DNA from: an uncultured Erysipelotrichaceae bacterium
GTDB taxonomy: Bacteria; Bacillota_I; Bacilli_A; Erysipelotrichales; Erysipelotrichaceae
Assembly (NCBI GenBank): GCA_902778375.1
Contig: CACYXJ010000036.1
Location: 1-38,967, forward strand
Reading direction: 5' to 3'
DNA: 38,967 nucleotides
The position numbers were made by a program, and so were the translations under genes. Under the pieces are notes generated by a model. The model was not told where the DNA came from. It worked only from the letters and a program-made list of their open reading frames with translations, and ran no database searches. Every line of letters starts with the position of its first letter. Position 1 is the first letter of the stretch. Positions 33,511-38,967 of the stretch are shown piece by piece.

Positions 33511-34341
33511 TTATTCAGCCAGGCCCTGCAGTATGCTGATCAGTTTCTCCCTGTCTTCCGGTACATATTCATAAAGCCTGTCCCGGGCCGGGTCCATATC
33601 GGCGAAGAGAAGGGTGAACCACTGCCGGGAACCGTCGAGCATGAAGATTTCAGGGTCGCGGAAGATTTTCAGACGCATTGATCCATTTGCGATTTCCTCC
33701 GTCAGCTTTTTCCAGTCATCTTCCGATATGTTTTTTTCTATCGTATGTTCTTTCCCGTTCTGATCATGGAAATCGGCAGAATAGAGAATTTCACCGTCAT
33801 CGACAGTGATGCCGTAACTGAAATTCATTTCAACGGAATCACCGTTGCCGCTGTAGGAGAACGAAACGATGTCTTCGGTTTTCAGATCGGTGCCGATGAT
33901 AAGTTCTTTTTTGTCAGGAATCACGGATGATGACGCAAAGACTTCGCTTTCCTCGCTCAGAACAGCTTCGCTGTCCTGATAGGCGGTGATACGGAAATAG
34001 AGATCGCCGTCATAATTGTTTTCCTGAACATAATAACCGACCATGGTAAGGGCATCGGCATAGGCGTCATATGTTTTTATTTTCACCCGTACAGCAGGTG
34101 TGTAGGAAGGGTCTGCGCTCAGCAGTTCGACATCGTATACCTCCTGATAATACTTCGGCAAAGGCGAATGCCAGGTCATGACCAGATTTCCGTACTGCTG
34201 TTCCAGTTTGATATCCATGGTTCCGGTTTCCGTGTTCTCTTCGCTGCTTTCAGAGTCTGTGGGAGTGCTTCCCTGACTGCCGGCGGAAAGAGAACATCCG
34301 GCAAGCATGATGCATATCAATGTCAGAATGATCTTGTTCAT
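33511..34341 (-). CDS. Putative lipoprotein of unknown function
   Basis: The 276-residue protein has a lipoprotein signal peptide (MNKIILTLICIMLAGCS, lipidated Cys16), then a Ser/Thr/Glu-rich linker. Two beta-rich regions follow; the first (LEQQYGNLVMTWHSPLPKYY and on to about residue 130) has the look of a fibronectin type III-like fold. I do not recognise the family. The ATG at 34341 was chosen because it puts the signal peptide at the N-terminus; there is no good ribosome site. It lies downstream of proS on the same strand, but a terminator separates them. Confidence 0.75.
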   Translation of the reverse strand: MNKIILTLICIMLAGCSLSAGSQGSTPTDSESSEENTETGTMDIKLEQQYGNLVMTWHSPLPKYYQEVYDVELLSADPSYTPAVRVKIKTYDAYADALTMVGYYVQENNYDGDLYFRITAYQDSEAVLSEESEVFASSSVIPDKKELIIGTDLKTEDIVSFSYSGNGDSVEMNFSYGITVDDGEILYSADFHDQNGKEHTIEKNISEDDWKKLTEEIANGSMRLKIFRDPEIFMLDGSRQWFTLLFADMDPARDRLYEYVPEDREKLISILQGLAE

Positions 34342-34356
34342 ATCAACATCATAACA

Positions 34357-34386
34357 GAAAAAAGCCGTGTGTACTTTCACACGGCT
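34357..34386 (-). terminator. Intrinsic terminator of proS
   Basis: On the minus strand AGCCGTGTG pairs with CACACGGCT (6-base loop) and is followed by six T. It begins a few bases after the proS stop. Confidence 0.88.
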
Positions 34387-34392
34387 CAGGAT

Positions 34393-36078
34393 TCAGAATA
34401 ATGCCTTGACTCTGGCAACAACATCTTCGACGGCGACATCTTCCTTTTCGCCGACACGCGGCTTGAGTTCGACCATTCCGTCCTTGATGCCTCTGCCGAC
34501 AGTGATGCGGTAGGGGATGCCGATCAGTTCCATGTCCTTGAACTTGACGCCCGGACGTTCGTCGCGGTTGTCGAGAATGACTTCGATGCCGGCAGCTTCC
34601 AGTTCATCATGGATCTTTTCCGCTGCTGCCACCTGCTGTTCGTCCTTCATGGAGATAATTACGACAGCGACCTGATACGGAGCGATGTCTGCCGGCCAGT
34701 TAATGCCGTTTTCGTCCGCGTTCTGTTCGGCGAGGGCTGCCATGGCACGGGCCGGGCCGATGCCGTAGGAACCCATCCAGACATACTGGAGCTTGTTGTT
34801 GGCATCAAGGTACTGCAGGTCCATCGCCTGGGAATACTTGGTGCCGAGCTTGAAGGTGTTGCCGACTTCGATACCGTGGGCGAAGTGGATCCGGCCGCCG
34901 CAGACGGGGCAGATGTCGCCTTCCTGGATATTGCGGACATCGCCGGTGACATCGGCTTTGAAATCCTTCTGGTTGACACCGGTATAGTGATATCCGGTCT
35001 TGTTGGCGCCGGTGATGAAGTTGTACATACAGGAGACTTCTTCATCTTCGACAAGTTTGCACCTGATACCGATCGGACCGGCAAAGCCGATATCGGCACC
35101 GGTCGCTGCAACGACCATTTCCGGTTCGGCCAGGGCAACTTCATTGGCATTGAGCAGCTTTCTCAGCTTGACTTCGTTGACATCACGGTCGCCTCTGACC
35201 ATGACAGCGACCGGTTCGCCGTCGACATCATAGATCAGTGTCTTGACGAATTTCTTCACGTCCTTCTTCAGGAAATCCGTGACTTCCTCGATCGTGCGGG
35301 AATGCGGTGTTTCCACCAGTGTGACTTCCTCAAGGTTCTCTTCGATACCGGCCGGTTCGCTCTTGCAGGCGGCGACTTCGATATTGGAGGAAAGATCGCA
35401 GCTGTCGCAGAGGACAAGAATGTCTTCTCCCATCGGTGTCAGGGCCTGGAATTCCTCGGACAGCAGACCGCCCATGACGCCGGTGTCGGCGCGGACGATG
35501 CGGTAGTCGAGGTGCAGACGGTCCATGATGTTCTTGTAGGCATTGAACTGCTTCGCATAGGCTTCATCCAGACCGGCTTCGTCCTTATCGAATGTATAGG
35601 AATCCTTCATGATGAATTCGCGCACACGGATCAGACCGTAGCGTGGACGCGGCTCATCACGGAACTTTGTTTCGAACTGATAGAGGGCAAACGGCATGTC
35701 CTTGTAGGAACGGATCTGCATCTTGGCAGCGGCGGCGAAGAGTTCTTCGTGCGTCGGGCCGAGTACGTACGGCATGCCTTTGCGGTCGCGCAGCGAGAAC
35801 ATCGACTTGCCGAAACCGTCACGTCTGCCGGAGGCAACATAGACATCTTCCGGAATCAGGGCCGGCATCAGAAGCTCCTGGGCTCCGGTCTTGTTCATCT
35901 CATCACGGATGACAGCCATGATATTCTGCAGGACCTTGTATCCGAGCGGCAGCATCATATAAATACCGGCCGAGCTCTTCTTGATATATCCGGCTCTGAC
36001 CAGCAGATTGGAACTGACGGAATCCTCGTCTTTCACATTTTCACGCAGGGTGAAAAAATAACTGTTTTTAAGTTTCAT
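34393..36078 (-). CDS. proS: Proline-tRNA ligase
   Basis: The 561-residue protein is the bacterial-type prolyl-tRNA synthetase: SYFFTLRENVKDEDSVSSNLLVRAGYIKKSSAG opens in two parts motif 1, PTHEELFAAAA near 107 and FRDEPRPRYGLIRVREFIMKD near 135-155 are the motif 2 region. An editing insertion lies near 225-385, and GSYGIGPARAMAALAEQ near 442 is motif 3. The anticodon-binding domain ends the protein. The ATG at 36078 was preferred over 36084 because GAGG lies 7 bases upstream. No T-box is seen before it, unlike thrS. It is divergent from guaB. Confidence 0.96.
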   Translation of the reverse strand: MKLKNSYFFTLRENVKDEDSVSSNLLVRAGYIKKSSAGIYMMLPLGYKVLQNIMAVIRDEMNKTGAQELLMPALIPEDVYVASGRRDGFGKSMFSLRDRKGMPYVLGPTHEELFAAAAKMQIRSYKDMPFALYQFETKFRDEPRPRYGLIRVREFIMKDSYTFDKDEAGLDEAYAKQFNAYKNIMDRLHLDYRIVRADTGVMGGLLSEEFQALTPMGEDILVLCDSCDLSSNIEVAACKSEPAGIEENLEEVTLVETPHSRTIEEVTDFLKKDVKKFVKTLIYDVDGEPVAVMVRGDRDVNEVKLRKLLNANEVALAEPEMVVAATGADIGFAGPIGIRCKLVEDEEVSCMYNFITGANKTGYHYTGVNQKDFKADVTGDVRNIQEGDICPVCGGRIHFAHGIEVGNTFKLGTKYSQAMDLQYLDANNKLQYVWMGSYGIGPARAMAALAEQNADENGINWPADIAPYQVAVVIISMKDEQQVAAAEKIHDELEAAGIEVILDNRDERPGVKFKDMELIGIPYRITVGRGIKDGMVELKPRVGEKEDVAVEDVVARVKALF

Positions 36079-36100
36079 AACCAATCCTCGTTTCTCAAGG

Positions 36101-36106
36101 ATTATA
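36101..36106 (-). promoter_or_regulatory. -10 box of proS
   Basis: A perfect TATAAT on the minus strand, preceded by GTGG, lies 22 bases before the proS ATG. No clear -35 is seen at 17 bases. Confidence 0.5.
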
Positions 36107-36119
36107 CCACAGACAGTCC

Positions 36120-36147
36120 TTTACATTCACTTTTACTTTGTTATAAT
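36120..36147 (+). promoter_or_regulatory. Promoter of guaB
   Basis: TTTACA is followed after 16 bases by a perfect TATAAT, 32 bases before the guaB ATG. It lies back to back with the proS promoter. Confidence 0.7.
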
Positions 36148-36179
36148 GAATGAAATTATGAGGAGGAGAAGAAATCGTT

Positions 36180-37685
36180 ATGGCCAAGTTTTATTCTGAA
36201 CCGTCACATACCTTCAGCGAATATCTTCTGATTCCGGGTTATACCGGCGAAGAGAATACGCCTGATAATGTTTCTCTGAAAACACCGCTCGTCAAATTCA
36301 AAAGAGGAGAAGAACCTGCCATATCTCTGAATATACCGATGGTATCGGCTGTCATGCAGTCGGTATCCGGCGACCGTCTGGGTATTGCCCTGGCAAAAGA
36401 GGGAGGCATGGCTTTTATTTTCGGTTCGCAGCCGGTCGCCTCACAGGCCGCCATGGTTGCCAACGTCAAGAAGCATAAAGCCGGTTTTGTTGTCAGTGAT
36501 TCGAACCTGACACCGGAAATGACACTGAAAGATGTACTGGAACTGAAGAAGGAATCCGGCCACTCGACAATGGCTGTAACCGATGACGGAACCGCCAACG
36601 GCAAACTGCTTGGCCTTGTCACATCCCGTGACTACCGCATTTCCCGCATGAACGGTGACGAGAAAGTTGCCACCTTCATGACCCCGAGGGAGAAACTGGT
36701 CGTCGGCAGCACCTCCGACAGTCTCAGCCGCTGCAACGACATCATCTGGGACAACAAGCTGAACACTCTGCCGATCGTCGACAATGAGGACCGGCTGGCA
36801 TATCTCGTCTTCCGCAAGGACTATGAATCCCATAAGGAAAATCCACACGAACTGCTGGATGAGGAAAAGCGTCTTCTCGTCGGTGCGGGCATCAACTCCC
36901 GTGACTATGCCGAGCGTGTTCCGGCCCTGGTCAATGCCGGTGTCGACTGCCTGGTCATCGACTCCTCCGAAGGCTATACCTGCTGGCAGGCGGAAACGAT
37001 CAAGTGGATCCGTAACCATTACGGCGACAGCGTCAAAGTCGGAGCCGGCAATGTAGTCGACGGCGAAGGCTTCCGTTTCCTGGCGGATGCCGGAGCTGAC
37101 TTCGTCAAGATCGGTATCGGCGGCGGTTCGATCTGCATCACCCGCGAGACCAAAGGTATCGGCCGCGGCCAGGCGACAGCAGTCATCGATGTCGCCAACG
37201 AACGCAACAAGTATTACGAAGAAACCGGTGTCTACATTCCGATCTGCTCGGACGGCGGCATCGTCTATGACTATCACATCACTCTGGCTCTGGCCATGGG
37301 TGCCGACTTCGTCATGCTGGGCAGATACTTCTCCCGTTTCGAAGAAGCACCCGGTGCGAAGCTTGTTGTCAACGGCAATACCGTCAAGGAATACTGGGGC
37401 GAAGGTTCCGCCAGAGCGAGAAACTGGGGCAGATACGACCTCGGTCAGGGCAAGAAGCTTTCCTTTGAGGAAGGTGTCGACTCCTATGTTCCGTATGCCG
37501 GTCTGCTCAAGGACAACGTCGCCATGACGACGCTGAAGATCCGCTCGACCATGTGCAACTGCGGCGCCCTGAATATTCCCGAACTGCAGGAAAAGGCGAA
37601 GCTGACCCTGGTCTCCGCGACATCGATCGTTGAAGGCGGTGCTCACGACGTCCAGGTCAAGAACAGCGACCAACCGATGAAATAA
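36180..37685 (+). CDS. guaB: IMP dehydrogenase, Tritrichomonas-like type
   Basis: The 501-residue protein makes XMP from IMP with NAD, the committed step of GTP synthesis. It has the barrel with a CBS pair inserted at about residues 100-220. The catalytic cysteine lies in [17 protein letters not shown] near 311-327, and the flap with the Arg-Tyr dyad ([10 protein letters not shown] near 411) follows. SICIT replaces the usual SICTT. The N-terminus ([20 protein letters not shown]) and the C-terminal STMCNCGAL are, from memory, very like the enzyme of the protozoan Tritrichomonas foetus. AGGAGGAG precedes the ATG. It is divergent from proS and closed by its own terminator. Confidence 0.95.
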   Translation: MAKFYSEPSHTFSEYLLIPGYTGEENTPDNVSLKTPLVKFKRGEEPAISLNIPMVSAVMQSVSGDRLGIALAKEGGMAFIFGSQPVASQAAMVANVKKHKAGFVVSDSNLTPEMTLKDVLELKKESGHSTMAVTDDGTANGKLLGLVTSRDYRISRMNGDEKVATFMTPREKLVVGSTSDSLSRCNDIIWDNKLNTLPIVDNEDRLAYLVFRKDYESHKENPHELLDEEKRLLVGAGINSRDYAERVPALVNAGVDCLVIDSSEGYTCWQAETIKWIRNHYGDSVKVGAGNVVDGEGFRFLADAGADFVKIGIGGGSICITRETKGIGRGQATAVIDVANERNKYYEETGVYIPICSDGGIVYDYHITLALAMGADFVMLGRYFSRFEEAPGAKLVVNGNTVKEYWGEGSARARNWGRYDLGQGKKLSFEEGVDSYVPYAGLLKDNVAMTTLKIRSTMCNCGALNIPELQEKAKLTLVSATSIVEGGAHDVQVKNSDQPMK

Positions 37686-37701
37686 CTGATATGCAATATC
37701 A

Positions 37702-37728
37702 AACGCCGTATCTGAATGCGGCGTTTTC
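37702..37728 (+). terminator. Intrinsic terminator of guaB
   Basis: AACGCCGTAT pairs with ATGCGGCGTT around CTGA and is followed by TTC and more T. The 200 bases after it, up to 37927, hold no recognised gene. Confidence 0.82.
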
Positions 37729-37927
37729 TTATTGTCATCATCGACGGCAGATATCATGAAAACTGTAAGAACATGCATCATACCGGTACTTTAAGCAGAG
37801 AAATGATAAAAAGATTCAATGAAAACAGTGATTCAATATATTTGAACAGTATTCAGACGTGCAGATGGTTTTCTTTGTTATGATATAGACATGATTTTTT
37901 ATCAATATGATAGGAAGGGAACTGCAT

Positions 37928-38068
37928 ATGAAGAAACCGTTTGGCAAACTGAGTGCACTGACACTGATCGGACTGAGTATCTTCCTGGTTGCCCGCTGGA
38001 AGAAAAAACAGCAGGACGAAGCACTTGCTGAAGCCATCCGTGAGGAAATGGAAAACGAAGACCATTGA
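37928..38068 (+). CDS. Small single-span membrane protein (46 residues)
   Basis: The short frame encodes MKKPFGKLSALTLIGLSIF and then LVARWKKKQQDEALAEAIRE up to ENEDH. It has one hydrophobic segment (residues 8-22), a basic cluster after it (RWKKKQQ), and an acidic C-terminal helix. AGGAAGG lies about 8 bases before the ATG, a strong ribosome site, and a bidirectional terminator follows 55 bases after the stop. It is too short for standard frame searches but looks real. Function unknown; the topology suggests an inner-membrane peptide with its tail in the cytoplasm. Confidence 0.65.
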   Translation: MKKPFGKLSALTLIGLSIFLVARWKKKQQDEALAEAIREEMENEDH

Positions 38069-38122
38069 TATCCGTCTGGAGAATCTTAAGTAAAACAACT
38101 GAGGTAAACATACGGATGCCCC

Positions 38123-38188
38123 AAAAAAAAGGATGTAACCCCATTGAGCAGTGTTATGACTGTTCAGCTGTTACATCCTCGTTTTTTA
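38123..38188. terminator. Bidirectional terminator between the 46-residue gene and the DUF5662 gene
   Basis: GGATGTAAC pairs with GTTACATCC around an inner TGAGCAGT/ACTGTTCA stem. A run of eight A lies before it and six T after it, so it works in both directions between convergent genes. Confidence 0.85.
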
Positions 38189-38191
38189 TAC

Positions 38192-38773
38192 TTATTTCTG
38201 ATTCTTTTCCGTATTTCTGCGGTATTCCTGCAGTTCCTGTTTCAGATGCGCGAAAGCGACGTCTTCACCGTGATCCGCGATGTCCTTCAGCACTGCCTCA
38301 AGTTTCGCGGCTGTCTTTTCGTGCATGTAAAACCGGTCATTGCGGCTGTAATAATACTCCAGGGCGCTTTTCTGCGTATACTTTTCCTTCTGATAGATAC
38401 GGCAGGCAGCCACCCGGTCACATACCATTTCAATAAAGAACGGCAGAGGCATTTCCAGCGGCACCCATTCGCCCTTGATCATGTCATACCAGTATTCCCA
38501 GTGGTGGCGGTTGCGGCCTTTGTGGTGCAGCCAGCCGGCCGAGAAACCGAACTTTTCCTTCTGGTACATGTAGGGAGATCTGTCGCCCTGGAAGTATCTG
38601 ACACTGACAAGAAATTCTTCCGGCGAATACTTGGAAAGGTCATGGGTCAGTCCCTGCTTGTAAAGACCGCATTTGAAGCAGTTTTTCCGCACTTCGCGGC
38701 GGTGGGCGGTGACGGTCTCCAGATGGTTCAGGAAGCGTTTCATTACCGGGATTTCAGATGGATTCCTGTTCAT
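38192..38773 (-). CDS. DUF5662-like family protein
   Basis: The 193-residue protein has GLTHDLSKYSPEEF near residues 41-54 and HHKGRNRHHWEYWYD near 83-97, a set of histidines and aspartates like those of the DUF5662 family, which may bind metal. NCFKCGLYKQG near 31 adds two cysteines. No signal peptide or membrane segment is present. Function unknown. The start at 38773 has no clear ribosome site; a second ATG at 38743 (MKRFLNHLETV) fits the family N-terminus equally well. It converges with the small membrane-protein gene and diverges from nusB. Confidence 0.75.
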   Translation of the reverse strand: MNRNPSEIPVMKRFLNHLETVTAHRREVRKNCFKCGLYKQGLTHDLSKYSPEEFLVSVRYFQGDRSPYMYQKEKFGFSAGWLHHKGRNRHHWEYWYDMIKGEWVPLEMPLPFFIEMVCDRVAACRIYQKEKYTQKSALEYYYSRNDRFYMHEKTAAKLEAVLKDIADHGEDVAFAHLKQELQEYRRNTEKNQK

Positions 38774-38863
38774 AAAAGAAATGATAAGTCACAATTCCGG
38801 GGTGTGCAAGCGTTCTGTTATTTCATGGCTATTCATGTTAAAATATACGCTAGGAGAAACCGC

Positions 38864-38967
38864 ATGAAACGACATGAATTACGCGAAAAATCTATGATTG
38901 CAATTTACCAGAATCTGCTGGTAAATACCGATATCGACGAACTGCTGCGCAAAGGCTGGGAAGTCGG
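38864..38967 (+). CDS. nusB: Transcription antitermination factor NusB, partial at window edge
   Basis: The first 34 codons encode MKRHELREKSMIAIYQNLL and a following helix, which match the RNA-binding N-terminus of NusB (RxxxRExxxxxLYQ). TAGGAGAAA precedes the ATG, a strong ribosome site. NusB binds boxA RNA with S10 to prevent early termination of rRNA transcripts. The remaining three quarters lie beyond the right edge of the window. Confidence 0.85.
   Translation, partial: MKRHELREKSMIAIYQNLLVNTDIDELLRKGWEV

Noticed and set aside
1..38967. CRISPR array, tRNA or rRNA genes
   Set aside because: No regularly spaced direct repeats were seen, and none of the intergenic stretches folds in an evident tRNA pattern. 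An automated tRNA search would settle the last point.

Overview
The window reads as a chromosomal segment of a Bacillota (Firmicutes) genome. The evidence is a PolC-type replicative polymerase, a T-box leader before thrS, a two-domain NagZ lipoprotein, strong AGGAGG-type ribosome sites and compact operons. The gene set and sequence style suggest a host-associated Erysipelotrichia-like lineage; that is inference, because no rRNA is present.

Positions 1 to about 5800 form an accessory, decayed island. It holds an IS110-family element with a structured leader that may encode a bridge RNA, lying against an RlmD-like rRNA methyltransferase that has lost its N-terminal iron-sulfur motif. Next come an acidic tryptophan-rich small protein, a remnant of an McrC-like restriction gene, and a degenerate group II intron whose 34-nt domain V is intact. 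Three small proteins with double-glycine leader-like N-termini flank the intron; two of them carry CxxC pairs. The 5' end of an IS3-family element closes the island.

Positions 5808 to 8643 hold a nitroreductase, a LysR regulator and a divergent MFS transporter with a palindromic operator candidate. Positions 8938 to 13614 are a tightly packed run of metabolic genes: acetyltransferase, metallo-beta-lactamase-fold hydrolase, PHP-domain protein, SDR oxidoreductase, tocopherol-cyclase-like protein and a second acetyltransferase. Positions 13739 to 18067 encode membrane proteins: a four-helix protein, a YdcF-family protein and two tandem CNNM/CorC transporters.

From 18125 on, the genes are mostly housekeeping: NagZ-like hexosaminidase, Mbeg1-like hydrolase, recG, rnc, galK, a HerA/YjgR-like ATPase, polC, a small zinc-ribbon protein, T-box-controlled thrS, a lipoprotein, proS, a divergent guaB, a 46-residue membrane peptide, a DUF5662-type protein and the start of nusB at the right edge. 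Most transcription units end in clear intrinsic terminators. The IMP dehydrogenase is of the type known from the protozoan Tritrichomonas foetus, and the threonyl-tRNA synthetase lacks its TGS domain.
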